64,000 nucleotides of DNA, taken from positions 16,994 through 80,993 of the forward strand of contig JACQVR010000116.1 of assembly GCA_016209705.1 (NCBI GenBank), given 5' to 3'. Position numbers and translations under genes: made by a program. The notes beneath the pieces are model-generated. The model was given only the letters and a program-made list of their open reading frames with translations, was not told where the DNA came from and searched no databases. This stretch comes from Planctomycetota bacterium. GTDB taxonomy: Bacteria; Planctomycetota; MHYJ01; JACPRB01. Shown here in pieces: positions 40,711-52,224 of this stretch. Every line of letters begins with the position of its first letter. The first letter of the stretch is position 1.

Positions 40711-41628
40711 TCATTTGAGAAACATGAAATACGATACAGCCGCCGCGATTCCGGCCGTGATCAGCAGCGTCACGAGGAGCGCGACTTTCTTGGCCGAGCT
40801 TTCCTTCGCCCGCGGCGCCGTCCGCGCCGGGGTCGGTCGGGCGACGGGACGGGGCGGGGCCGCAGGCGCCGCCGGTCGCGCCGGAATAGGCCTGGGAACC
40901 GGAGGCGGCGGGGGCGGAGGTCGAGGCGCTTCCACGCGCGCCTTCACGGGGGCTCCCACCGCGGGTCGAGGCGGCGCGGAAGGCGCCGGTGCCGGCGGCG
41001 CGGGCGCCGCCGCTGGCGCGGCCGCTCCGATCCGACCCGGACCGTAATCCTCGTTGAGCCTGTCGATGATCATGCGGGAAACATGCTTCAACGTCTGCAA
41101 GATCCCTTCGCCCTTGACGGCGACCGCCTCGAACGACGGAGCGTTCCATCGGTTCAGTTTGCCGTTGAGCTCGCTCACCGGCAACGCGCCGGGCAAGTCC
41201 CGCTTGTTGAACTGGATGACGAACGGAATCTTGCCCAGATCCAGATTGTATTCCTTGAGATTCTCTTGGAGGTTGTTGATGGAATCCACGTTATCCGGCA
41301 TGCGGTTGGGATCGGAGTCGGCCACGAAGACCACGCCGTCGGCGCCCTGAAGCACCAGCTTGCGCGTGGAATTGTAATAGACTTGCCCGGGCACCGTGTA
41401 CAAACAGATCTTCGTCTTCATGCCGGCCACCTGTCCGATGTCCAGCGGCATGAAATCGAAGAACAGGGTGCGATCTTCGTCGGTGGCGACCGAGGTCAAG
41501 GCGCCGGCCACGCCGTGTCCGGCCTTGCGATGGATCATCTCCAAATTGGTCGTCTTGCCGCTCAGACCCGGCCCGTAATAGACGACCTTGCAGTTCACTT
41601 CCCGGCGCGCGAAGTTGATTTGGACCAT
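40711..41628 (-). CDS. MglA-type small GTPase with a proline-rich linker and C-terminal membrane anchor
   Basis: The GTPase domain (residues 1-195) is very close to Myxococcus MglA: CKVVYYGPGLSGKTTNLEMI (P-loop), TLFFDFMPLD (switch I region), TVPGQ in place of DxxG, and VIQFNKRDLP (G4 NKxD). Unlike MglA it continues with about 85 residues rich in Pro, Ala and Arg and ends with one hydrophobic segment, KVALLVTLLITAGIAAAVSY, plus FMFLK, i.e. a tail anchor. The GTPase should therefore sit on the cytoplasmic membrane face. I prefer ATG 41628; a GTG at 41649 would add MGCGIEN. Roadblock genes lie on both sides. Confidence 0.9.
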   Translation of the reverse strand: MVQINFARREVNCKVVYYGPGLSGKTTNLEMIHRKAGHGVAGALTSVATDEDRTLFFDFMPLDIGQVAGMKTKICLYTVPGQVYYNSTRKLVLQGADGVVFVADSDPNRMPDNVDSINNLQENLKEYNLDLGKIPFVIQFNKRDLPGALPVSELNGKLNRWNAPSFEAVAVKGEGILQTLKHVSRMIIDRLNEDYGPGRIGAAAPAAAPAPPAPAPSAPPRPAVGAPVKARVEAPRPPPPPPPVPRPIPARPAAPAAPPRPVARPTPARTAPRAKESSAKKVALLVTLLITAGIAAAVSYFMFLK

Positions 41629-41708
41629 GTTCTCAATCCCGCATCCCACGGCCGGGCGACCGATGCGGCGAACGCCGCGCGGAAGCGCCTCCCCGGAGAG
41701 ACGGCGGA

Positions 41709-41770
41709 TTCTCGATTTTCGATTCTTGAACGCCCGGGGTTCGAATCAAGCATCGAAAATCAAGAATCGC
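41709..41770. repeat. TCGATTTTCGATTCTTGA palindrome
   Basis: TTCTCGATTTTCGATTCTTG (41709-41728) opposes CAAGCATCGAAAATCAAGAA (41748-41767), an imperfect palindrome with a central GGGTTCGAATC. It is the only copy of this word family in the window and lies between two genes of the GTPase array. Confidence 0.55.
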
Positions 41771-41841
41771 TTCGCATCCCTCCCGTCCCTCGGGCCACTC
41801 TAATCTCATGAATCCGACGCTATCCTGTGCGGCGCGGCCCG

Positions 41842-41958
41842 CTAGGAGCGGGTCGAGATATTCAAGAGGATGTCGAGATATAGCGGATGCAGGTGATAAG
41901 GCCCCCCTGTGTGGTACGGCACATCTCCATATCTCCAATATCCCGACAATCTCCTAGG
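41842..41958 (-). repeat. Dispersed MITE-like element, copy 3
   Basis: Read on the minus strand it begins CCTAGGAGATTGTCGGGATA and TTGGAGATATGGAGATGTGC, has CGTACCACACAG and CCTTATCACCTGCATCC in the middle, and ends TATCTCGACATCCTCTTGAA then TATCTCGACCCGCTCCTAGC. It is colinear with copies 1 and 2. Its left terminus supplies the TAG stop of the roadblock gene at 41954. Confidence 0.8.
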
Positions 41959-42298
41959 CTGTCAGCATCTTGATCTTACGGGCCGCCGAGGTGATCGACA
42001 ACAGCGTGAAATCCAGGTTGATGGATTTGTCCAGCACCACCACGAGGTAGGCATCTCCCGTATCCTGGAAAATCATCTTTCCGAAGGACGAATTGAAGAT
42101 GAATCGGGTGAATTCGTCCGACCCGGCGGCCTTGAGCGCCGAGTTGATGTCCTTCACGGTGCTGGACGCCACGGCGCTGACCAGGTCCCCGTTCAAGGGA
42201 GGGCCCATCTCGGAGTGCACGAGCACCCCGTCACGCGTCATGACCATGCTCCCCTTCACGCCGACTTCCAGATTCAACGTCAGCAACACTTCCTTCAT
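41954..42298 (-). CDS. Roadblock/LC7 domain protein, minimal form
   Basis: This 114-residue single-domain roadblock protein reads GVKGSMVMTRDGVLVHSEMG (about 13-32), ALVSAV-type helix DLVSAVASSTVKDINSALKAAG, and KMIFQDTGDAYLVVVLDKS (about 73-91). It would form homo- or heterodimers that bind the MglA-type GTPase encoded next. It starts 29 bases after the TPR-roadblock gene. Its stop codon TAG is the TAG of the CCTAGGAG terminus of a dispersed repeat, as in kdsB, so its original last residues may have been replaced. Confidence 0.85.
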   Translation of the reverse strand: MKEVLLTLNLEVGVKGSMVMTRDGVLVHSEMGPPLNGDLVSAVASSTVKDINSALKAAGSDEFTRFIFNSSFGKMIFQDTGDAYLVVVLDKSINLDFTLLSITSAARKIKMLTA

Positions 42299-42327
42299 GA
42301 GCGCGGTTGCTCCCGATTACGAACCCG

Positions 42328-43434
42328 TCAGGCGATGAACGACTGAAACTTTTCCAGCGCCCGATCGAAATCTTCCTGCTTGGCGGGCCGATCCGCCAGG
42401 ATGCCCAACACGAGCTGCTTCCACTCCAACAGCTTCACCTTGCCCAGCGACGTTTCGAGCTCTCCGTCCACGAAGCTCCCGATATCCATCTTATGCGACG
42501 CGGCGTCGGCGCTCCGGTAGACGCACTGGGTCAAGGCGACGAACTTGTCCAGCGGCACCAGCCCCCGGGTGTGGCCGGCGAACAACACCCCGTCCTTCAG
42601 CAGCGCTGCGGCGCATTTGTACCCCGGCATCGCTTCGTATCCCCGCAGGAGCTGCTCGACCTTCGCCGGACTGATGGTGATCTGGGTCGCCCCCCGCATC
42701 GGCTGGAACAGCTCCATCATCTCGCGTCCGCCGGCCGGCAACATATGTCGCTGTTCGATGTCCGCCACCGCGTCGTCGATCTCGTGGACGGCTTCCGGAA
42801 TGCGGGCCATCACCAGGCTGAGGAGCTGGCGCATGTTGACGTCATCGGGCTGAAGCCGGAGGTAGGCCTCGATGTGCGGCTTGGCCTTCTCGTACGCCCC
42901 GCACTCCGCGTACAGCCGTCCGAGGATCATCATCGCTCCGGCGTGTTGCGGATTCGTGGCCAGGGCCATCTGCCCATGGCGGAGCGCTTCGGAGCAATCG
43001 TTGGCGAGGAAATCCTGGTGAAACCGGTCCATCCGGATCTGGGCGCATATAGCGTGCAACGTGTCGCTGGAAGGAAACTTGATGAGGCCTTCCAGGGCGA
43101 TTTCCATCGCTTTGCCTCGATCGTTGAGATCTTCCAGATACAGTCGGGCAAGCTGCTCGTAATCGCTGTGCTGGGGCCGGGTGCGGATGACGCGATTGAG
43201 TTCCTGGATTCGGGCCTGGAACTGCGTCTTGCGCACATACTGATAGGTGAGCGCGCACTTTTCGCTGTCCGGAAATTTCTCGATGGACCGCCTCGCCACC
43301 TCGTACGCGCGGGTCCAGTTCTGCATGCGCGCCAGCGTTTCGGCGAGCGCGACCATGTTCTGAGGCGTGGGATTCGACAAGACCTCGCGTTCCAGGGTCT
43401 CCAAGCGGCGGCGGGAGGTATCGAACAAGGCCAT
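42328..43434 (-). CDS. TPR protein with C-terminal roadblock-like domain
   Basis: This 368-residue protein has N-terminal tetratricopeptide repeats (about 20-215), seen in QNMVALAETLARMQNWTRAYEVARRSIEKFP, QHSDYEQLARLYLEDLNDRGKAMEIAL and HAGAMMILGRLYAECGAYEKAKPHIEAYL. The C-terminal part (about 245-350) contains YEAMPGYKCAAALLKDGVLF and a strand-helix order like roadblock/LC7. It would be a cytoplasmic adaptor linking the PATAN-TPR sensor encoded upstream (82 bases away) to the GTPase module downstream. The roadblock assignment rests on pattern and context and is less certain than for its neighbours. Confidence 0.75.
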   Translation of the reverse strand: MALFDTSRRRLETLEREVLSNPTPQNMVALAETLARMQNWTRAYEVARRSIEKFPDSEKCALTYQYVRKTQFQARIQELNRVIRTRPQHSDYEQLARLYLEDLNDRGKAMEIALEGLIKFPSSDTLHAICAQIRMDRFHQDFLANDCSEALRHGQMALATNPQHAGAMMILGRLYAECGAYEKAKPHIEAYLRLQPDDVNMRQLLSLVMARIPEAVHEIDDAVADIEQRHMLPAGGREMMELFQPMRGATQITISPAKVEQLLRGYEAMPGYKCAAALLKDGVLFAGHTRGLVPLDKFVALTQCVYRSADAASHKMDIGSFVDGELETSLGKVKLLEWKQLVLGILADRPAKQEDFDRALEKFQSFIA

Positions 43435-43516
43435 AGTCGTTCTCCGGGAGTTGCCCGTTCCGGGCCGCGTTGTTACGAACGAGCCAATTTTATCGGGGCG
43501 ATCACGGGAGTGTCAA

Positions 43517-46500
43517 TCAATCCAAAAGGATCGAATACAAAAGCTGATCCTCCGAGCCGAAGTAGATTCGGGTTCCCGCGAGGGTCGCCGCGCAACGAAC
43601 GGCTTTCCCGGTGCGGCAGCGCCAGACGACGTCTCCCGTTTCGGTGTCCAGCGCGTAGAACCATCCGTCCCCGCTTCCGAACAGCGCCCGCCCCCCCGCG
43701 ACCACCGGGGACGCGCGCAGCGATCCGCCCGTGTCCGCTTTCCAGAGCACGTCGCCGCGGCCCGCATCCAAGGCCGCCATGGAGCCCCCCGCCGTCGGAA
43801 CGAGAATGCGGCGCCCGCTGCGCACGGGAGCGGCGAGAATCTCGCTCTCCAAAGAGGGGCTGGTCCATTCCACCGAGCCTTCCGCGTGAACGGCCATGAC
43901 CCGGCCGGCGCGGATTCCGACGTAAAGAAACGGAGGAAACATTTCGACGCCGGCCGGCACGCCGCCCGACTCGACCGTCCATTCTCCCGGCGCGGGCTCG
44001 GGTCCCTTCACCGCGTGGAGGCGTCCGTTGCGGCACGCCACGAACACGACGCCGCCCTGCTCGGAGGGCTCCGCGACCGCCTCGGCGGACAGTTCCCGCT
44101 TCCACAAGACCTCCCGAGTCGCGATGTTGACGGCGAACAGCGTCCGGCCGGCGTCGCACGCGTACAGAATGGTTCGATCGCTTGAAAATCCCGGCCCGAC
44201 TACCAGAGGATTCGGCGCCTCGAATCGTCCGATCTCCATCTCTTCCATGGAACGATGCGGATCCAGGAATAGGACCGACCGTTCCGACGCGACGTAGAGC
44301 ACGCCGTTCACCGCCCGAATCGGTCCCGGCAGCGCACCCACCGGCCGGGTCCACGCCAGGACCCGCCGTCCGGTGTCCAGCGCCACGACGCGGCCTCGGA
44401 TCTGAAGGAGGACCAGATTTCCATCGACCTGCGGAGCCGCTTCCAGTTCGGATCCCAGGGGATACGTCCAGTCGGGCCGCTTCTCGTCCAATCGCATCTC
44501 CACCAGTCCGCTGAGGAGACCCTGGATCTCCACGGATTTCGCGACATAACCGTCGCGCTGGAACGTGAGTTGAAATGGCTTTTCATCCGGCCGCAGCCGC
44601 AGCACGATGTCCTTTCCGGAGGAATGAGCGATGAGCTCGCGATCCCGCAGGATGCGAACCCCGTCCGGGGCGATCCGCAGCGCCAGAGGGTACGTCGCGG
44701 ACGCCGCCGCCTCCGAGAACGGGAATCGCCGGAGAAGCTCCGCTACCTTGCGCGCCGCGGCCTCGTAGGCTCCGGCCCCTTCCAACCGGACCGCCTCCTC
44801 CTTCAAAGCCGCCGCCCCTTCCAGATACGCGGTGATTTCACGGTCCCGCTTGTCCGCTGCCGCCAACCGTCGTTCATCGCCGACCTGCCGCGCCAGTTCC
44901 ATCAGCGCGCGCGCGTCTCGCTGTGCCTTCGCCATCTCTCCGCGACTGAACTCGCCTTCCATGGCTTCTTCGAGCCGCCGCATGCGATCGAGAACACGGC
45001 CGCGCGCCGCCTCCAGCTCCTTCTGCCGCCGCTCCTCGGCGCGCCGGTCCTGGGCGATCCGCTCCTCGTCCGCGGCGCGGCTCTTGGCGGCCAGCGCGCG
45101 CTCGTCCTGATAGGCCTTCAGGAGCGCCGCGAGGCTCACTCGATATGGACCGGATCGGAAGCTCGAGATCCGCTTTCGGGCTTCGGCGAACTCGGCTTCC
45201 TCTTCCAGCCTCCGCACCTCATCCGCCACTCGGGCGTATTCACGCCGGGCCTGAATTTCATAGATCCCGGCGAGGACCAGCAGCGCGCCCAACGCCGCGC
45301 CGACCATGAGTCGGGCCTTGCGGCGATAGCGCCGCCGCAGCGGGCGCGATCGATGCTCCGCGCCCGGGGCCACTTTCGACAGATCCGGAATCTCGCGCAG
45401 GCCTTTGAGAATCCGGTTGGCGGCCGCGTGATCGACGGGGAGGTTCTTGTGAATGAACTGAACCGTCTCATCGCGCTGGGCCTTCATGCCCAGCGCGTGG
45501 TAGGCATGAGCCAGTCCCACGCGCATTTCCAGGCGATGCGGAGCCGCCTGGACACCCCGCTCCGCCACGACGCGGGCGATCTGAAAATCCCCCGTCCGGA
45601 TCGACTCCTGGACGGTCTGCTCCGCGAACTGAAGCGCCTCGTCCACATTGCCCTGCGCCAATTTGATGTCGAACAGCGCCGTCTTGGTTTGAGGATCGTC
45701 GGGCATGAGCGCCACCGCCCGCTCGAAATAGCCCAGACCTTCCCGGCTCCGTCCCTGCGCCTGAAGCAGATGGCCCGCGCGAAGAAACATGCGCCCGGCG
45801 TCGGGAAGGAGGCCTTCCCGCTCCAAGGCGGCGGCATAGCTGAGCGTCAGGTCCACGTCGTCGGGCGCCAGCCGGATCGAGCATTGATACAGGCGCAAGC
45901 CTCGCTCCGGCTGGCCGGCGGCCAGCAATCGCTGGGCCACCTCGCGGACTTCGACCACATCCAACATGCGAACGGCGCCCTTCCGGACCTGATCCACGAG
46001 AATCTGGCACACCTCGAGGCGGGGAGCCTGCGTGGCGTCGACGAGGTCGTTCACGGACGATTCACCGTCCACCCGTTGAAGCACCGCCCGCGTCCGGCCC
46101 TCCGCCACGGCCAACTCCTGCGCGCGGTGGAGCTCCCCCGTGAAGCCGAACACGCAGTCCAAGCTGGGAATCGTCTCTTTGACCCGGGTCCATTCATCGG
46201 TCTGGCGCACCGCTTCGAGCAGCAACGCGTTCGGGTCGAACGCCAAACGGATCACGTGACTGTCGGGATCCTGGAGCTGCTCGGCGGGCGGCCCTTCGAT
46301 GAATTCGAACGACGCGTTCTTCCACAGGAAGAGATCGTAGATCTCCTGTTCGATCTGGGTCCGGACCACGCCGTCGATGTCCTCCCGCGCCACCAGGCCG
46401 ATCGCGACGAGCTCCTCGCCGAGCAAGCGGCGGGTACCTTTCTGTTGATCGAGAACCTGGCGCAATTGTTCGGCGCTGAGTTTTCCCGCGCGGACCAGCA

Positions 46501-46684
46501 TGTCGCCGATCCGAAAGCCCCGCCGCCGTCCTGTGGAGAGGAGTTGGACCCCTTCGCGTCCGAAATAGATCGCCTTCCGGCTGTCCCTGTCCTTGACGAC
46601 GAGGGTGCCTTCCTTGGCACTCATCGAAATCATCTGGAAGATTTCGCCGAGCCCGATGGTATTGAGGTCACCTTTCAGCGACAT
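43517..46684 (-). CDS. PATAN (DUF4388)-TPR-transmembrane-coiled-coil-beta-propeller protein
   Basis: This is a 1055-residue multidomain protein. Residues 1-170 are a PATAN/DUF4388 domain (MSLKGDLNTIGLGEIFQMIS..GTLVVKD, then GKLSAEQLRQVLDQQ..LWKNASFEFIEG). About 235-430 are TPR-like repeats. A basic stretch precedes one membrane segment at about 458-474. About 480-640 is a charged coiled coil, about 650-720 a PEGA-like domain, and about 735-1055 a PQQ/WD40-like propeller with repeated VVALDTGRRVLAWTRPVG-type blades. By positive-inside the propeller should be periplasmic and PATAN/TPR cytoplasmic. It is the first gene of the roadblock/GTPase array and looks like its sensor. Confidence 0.82.
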   Translation of the reverse strand: MSLKGDLNTIGLGEIFQMISMSAKEGTLVVKDRDSRKAIYFGREGVQLLSTGRRRGFRIGDMLVRAGKLSAEQLRQVLDQQKGTRRLLGEELVAIGLVAREDIDGVVRTQIEQEIYDLFLWKNASFEFIEGPPAEQLQDPDSHVIRLAFDPNALLLEAVRQTDEWTRVKETIPSLDCVFGFTGELHRAQELAVAEGRTRAVLQRVDGESSVNDLVDATQAPRLEVCQILVDQVRKGAVRMLDVVEVREVAQRLLAAGQPERGLRLYQCSIRLAPDDVDLTLSYAAALEREGLLPDAGRMFLRAGHLLQAQGRSREGLGYFERAVALMPDDPQTKTALFDIKLAQGNVDEALQFAEQTVQESIRTGDFQIARVVAERGVQAAPHRLEMRVGLAHAYHALGMKAQRDETVQFIHKNLPVDHAAANRILKGLREIPDLSKVAPGAEHRSRPLRRRYRRKARLMVGAALGALLVLAGIYEIQARREYARVADEVRRLEEEAEFAEARKRISSFRSGPYRVSLAALLKAYQDERALAAKSRAADEERIAQDRRAEERRQKELEAARGRVLDRMRRLEEAMEGEFSRGEMAKAQRDARALMELARQVGDERRLAAADKRDREITAYLEGAAALKEEAVRLEGAGAYEAAARKVAELLRRFPFSEAAASATYPLALRIAPDGVRILRDRELIAHSSGKDIVLRLRPDEKPFQLTFQRDGYVAKSVEIQGLLSGLVEMRLDEKRPDWTYPLGSELEAAPQVDGNLVLLQIRGRVVALDTGRRVLAWTRPVGALPGPIRAVNGVLYVASERSVLFLDPHRSMEEMEIGRFEAPNPLVVGPGFSSDRTILYACDAGRTLFAVNIATREVLWKRELSAEAVAEPSEQGGVVFVACRNGRLHAVKGPEPAPGEWTVESGGVPAGVEMFPPFLYVGIRAGRVMAVHAEGSVEWTSPSLESEILAAPVRSGRRILVPTAGGSMAALDAGRGDVLWKADTGGSLRASPVVAGGRALFGSGDGWFYALDTETGDVVWRCRTGKAVRCAATLAGTRIYFGSEDQLLYSILLD

Positions 46685-46748
46685 GGGATCAAATGATATC
46701 TAAGTGGCCCGGCGCGGAGAAAGATGATCGGATGACATGAGAAGTCCG

Positions 46749-49433
<2,685 letters not shown>

Positions 49434-49532
49434 GCTTCTTCCCATGTCATCCCCGAGGAAAAATCAGTACGCCTTCGTGAAGATCTTTGGTGCGTACAAA
49501 GAAACAAAAGTCACGGCGCGAAGCGCCGCCTT

Positions 49533-49570
49533 GAAATCGCGGGCCGCTGTCAACCCGATCCCGCGATTTC
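49533..49570. repeat. Perfect 11-bp stem upstream of ppdK
   Basis: GAAATCGCGGG (49533-49543) is complementary to CCCGCGATTTC (49560-49570). A smaller stem (GGCGCG AAG CGCC) lies at 49515-49528. They occupy the 190-bp gap between ppdK and the lipoprotein gene and may be the upstream gene's transcript end. Confidence 0.5.
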
Positions 49571-49623
49571 AGAAACAGCGAGCCGCAACGCCCCATCTGG
49601 TGGCGGCGAAGCTGCGTCCGTGG

Positions 49624-50211
49624 TTATTTTTCTCGGTGAACTCCGATTCCTCCGGGGCCTCGGAGGCAGGGGCAGTCGGCGGCCACCGGAGCGTACTCCC
49701 AATCCGGAGGGTACGCATAAATGCGCCCGTCGGCCGCGTCGCGCTGCCGGCGATACCACGCCATCAGGGCCGGCTCCAACGTCTCCACGAGCTGTTCCCG
49801 GGTGAAATCGATCGCCCAATACCAGCGGCCCGCCAGGCGCTCCCGCATCAGGCGGATGTCCAGGAACACGCCGAACTCCCGATTGCACCAGCGGGCGAGC
49901 GCGGTCTCTCCATCGGGCGATACGGTCACGGAGTGTTGCTCGAAGCCCAGAATCAGGCGTTTCGTCGCGTCCGGAGCGAGCGTGTTCCGGACCGCCAGGG
50001 TAAAGCTGCCTTCCGGGAACCGTTTCTTGGCGTCGGCGGAGAGGATCTCCCGTGCTTTGGCCGGAAGATCGCAGCGGATCATTTCCATGAAATAATCGAA
50101 CGGATGGGCGGGATTCTGAAGGAACTTCCATCGAGGGCTGAAATCCCGAGGCTCCGGGGAGCGGCAAGCGCCGAGCATGCCCAACGGAAGGAGGATCAGG
50201 AATTTGCCCAT
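49624..50211 (-). CDS. Lipoprotein of unknown function
   Basis: This 195-residue protein has a signal peptide with lipobox (MGKFLILLPLGMLGAC, Cys16), so it is probably attached to the outer or inner membrane. The mature part is mixed alpha/beta with PFDYFMEMIRCDLPAKAREILSADAKKRFPEGSF (an NTF2- or SnoaL-like helical start is possible) and two late cysteines (DCPCLRG). I do not recognise a family. It is divergent from the pilB-like gene and upstream of ppdK in the same direction. Confidence 0.65.
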   Translation of the reverse strand: MGKFLILLPLGMLGACRSPEPRDFSPRWKFLQNPAHPFDYFMEMIRCDLPAKAREILSADAKKRFPEGSFTLAVRNTLAPDATKRLILGFEQHSVTVSPDGETALARWCNREFGVFLDIRLMRERLAGRWYWAIDFTREQLVETLEPALMAWYRRQRDAADGRIYAYPPDWEYAPVAADCPCLRGPGGIGVHREK

Positions 50212-50348
50212 GACGGACCGAAGCGCGAGTCGCAGTATAGGGCGCGCGGCCTCATACCGTCAACTCATACGAACGAAACGCCTGCTTGACTTCGCATTTT
50301 CAGGAAACCTATAATGCAATTCTCCAACCCATTTTTCGGGAGGTGGTC

Positions 50349-52217
50349 TTGAACGGGCCTCAGTCGCAGCAGAAGAAGACCACGAGTTCCATTTCCAAGA
50401 TCTCCTCCGGAGTTCCCGGCGCCACGAAGACCAAGACGCCCGTCTCTTCCCAGGTGCCGCCCGCGCGGACGGCCGTCCCGCGCCGGCCGTCGATCGCGCA
50501 GAGTCGAAAGCTCCTCGGACGCATTCTCGAAGAGATGCGGGTCGTGACTCCCGAGCAGGTCGGGGCCGCGATGAAGAAGCAATCCGAAGAGGCGGGGAAA
50601 CGCATCGGCGAAATCCTCGTCGAGATGGGAGCCGCCACGCCGGCCCAGGTGACCGAAGCGTTGGCCAAGCAATTCAATTTTCCGTACGTGGATCTCAAAC
50701 TGATCAAGGTCAATCCCGAAATCACCAACATCGTCAAGCGCGAGACCTGCGAAGAGCACGGCATCTTCCCCATCAGCATGAACGGGAAGGCCCTGACCGT
50801 CGCCATCAGCGATCCGGTGGACATGGTGGCACTGGAAAACCTGAAATTCATCTTGAACACCGAGATCATCTGCGCCCTTTCGCCCAAGCCGGAGATCATG
50901 GCCGCGATCGACAAATTCTACGGGACCAAGCAGCAGTCGGAACTCATGGGCGCCATCGACGACGCTGCGGCTTCCACGGAGGTGAAACTCCGCGGCAGCG
51001 AGGTGGACCTGGAGACGGTGGATCCGGACAAGGACGACGCGCCGGTCATCAAGTTCGTCCAGCTCATGATCGCCGAAGCCGTGAAGAATCGGGCGAGCGA
51101 CATCCACGTCGAGCCGATGGAGGACCGCGTCCGCATCCGCTACCGCGTGGACGGCCAGTGCTACGAAGTGAACGCGCCGCCCAAGCGGCTCCAGGGCGCG
51201 GTGCTGTCGCGCATCAAGATCCTGGCCGAGATGGACATCGCCGAAAAGCGCAAGCCCCAGGACGGCCGCATCAAGATCCACGTCAGCGGCCGCGAGCTGG
51301 ACATCCGCGTCAGCGCGCTGCCGGCCACGCACGGCGAATCGATCGTCATGCGGCTCCTGGACAAGCAGGCGGGCCTCGTCGGAATGGAGGAGCTCGGCTT
51401 CTACACGACCGACTACAAGCGCTTCAAGAGCATCATCAAGCGGCCCAACGGCATCGTCCTGGTGACGGGCCCGACCGGCTCGGGAAAGACGACCACGCTG
51501 TACGCCGCCCTCAAGGAGCTCAACCGCCCGGACGTGAAGATCATTACGGCGGAGAACCCGGTCGAGTACAACCTCAGCGGCATCAATCAGGCGCAGGTCA
51601 AGGCGCACATCGGAATGACGTTCCAGCGTATCCTCCGCGCGATGCTGCGGCAGGCGCCGAACATCATTCTCGTCGGCGAAATTCGCGACGCCGAGACGGC
51701 GGAAATCGCGATTCAGGCCGCGTTGACCGGCCACTTGGTGTTCTCGACGCTCCACACCAACGACGCGCCCGGCGCGTTGACGCGGCTCATCGATATGGGC
51801 GTCAAGCCCTTCCTGGTCGCCTCTTCGATCCAGGCCATCATGGCCCAGCGCCTCGTTCGCGTCTTGTGCCCCAAGTGCAAGGAGCCGAATCCCGAGCCGG
51901 ATCTTCTGGCCCTCGCCGCGCTGTCCATCAAGCCGGAAGATCTCAAAGGGCGGGCCGTGTGGCGCGCCGTGGGCTGCGACGCCTGCAAGAACACGGGATT
52001 CAAAGGCCGCAAGGGCATCTTCGAGCTCATGGAATTGAGTTCCACGCTCCGGGAGATGGTCTTCCGCAAGGAGACCACGTCCAAGATCAAGGAGCAGGCC
52101 CGGCTTTCCGGAGGGATGGTGACGCTCCTCGAGGACGGCGTCCGCAAGGTGTTCGACGGGATCACGACTCCCGAGGAAGTGATGACCCTTACCCATCGCG
52201 AGGACATTTCGTATTGA
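50349..52217 (+). CDS. pilB: Type IV pilus/type II secretion assembly ATPase (PilB/GspE)
   Basis: This 622-residue hexameric ATPase drives pilus extension or pseudopilus assembly at the inner membrane. An N-terminal MshEN-type domain (about 55-170; RKLLGRILEEMRVVTPEQVGAAMKKQ) is followed by the core: Walker A GPTGSGKTTTLYAAL (about 373-387), Asp box, Walker B ILVGEIRDAETAEIA (about 438-452), His box STLHTNDAPGALTRLIDMG and a tetracysteine zinc site (CPKCKEP..CDACKNTG). MshEN domains of some relatives bind cyclic di-GMP. I use TTG 50349, 3 bases after a strong GGGAGGTGG; the TTG at 50286 is less likely. pilT follows. Confidence 0.92.
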   Translation: MNGPQSQQKKTTSSISKISSGVPGATKTKTPVSSQVPPARTAVPRRPSIAQSRKLLGRILEEMRVVTPEQVGAAMKKQSEEAGKRIGEILVEMGAATPAQVTEALAKQFNFPYVDLKLIKVNPEITNIVKRETCEEHGIFPISMNGKALTVAISDPVDMVALENLKFILNTEIICALSPKPEIMAAIDKFYGTKQQSELMGAIDDAAASTEVKLRGSEVDLETVDPDKDDAPVIKFVQLMIAEAVKNRASDIHVEPMEDRVRIRYRVDGQCYEVNAPPKRLQGAVLSRIKILAEMDIAEKRKPQDGRIKIHVSGRELDIRVSALPATHGESIVMRLLDKQAGLVGMEELGFYTTDYKRFKSIIKRPNGIVLVTGPTGSGKTTTLYAALKELNRPDVKIITAENPVEYNLSGINQAQVKAHIGMTFQRILRAMLRQAPNIILVGEIRDAETAEIAIQAALTGHLVFSTLHTNDAPGALTRLIDMGVKPFLVASSIQAIMAQRLVRVLCPKCKEPNPEPDLLALAALSIKPEDLKGRAVWRAVGCDACKNTGFKGRKGIFELMELSSTLREMVFRKETTSKIKEQARLSGGMVTLLEDGVRKVFDGITTPEEVMTLTHREDISY

Positions 52218-52224
52218 AGACCGA

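Noticed and set aside
40131..46684. The GTPase/roadblock array as an anti-phage defence system
   Set aside because: No nuclease, toxin, nucleotide cyclase or NTPase effector is present; polarity or signalling is the better-supported reading.
44570..46696. A 708-codon plus-strand frame
   Set aside because: It is antisense to the PATAN-propeller gene, which has clear domains, and its composition is that of a shadow frame.
50265..52196. A 643-codon minus-strand frame
   Set aside because: It is antisense to the pilB-like gene; all motifs are on the plus strand.
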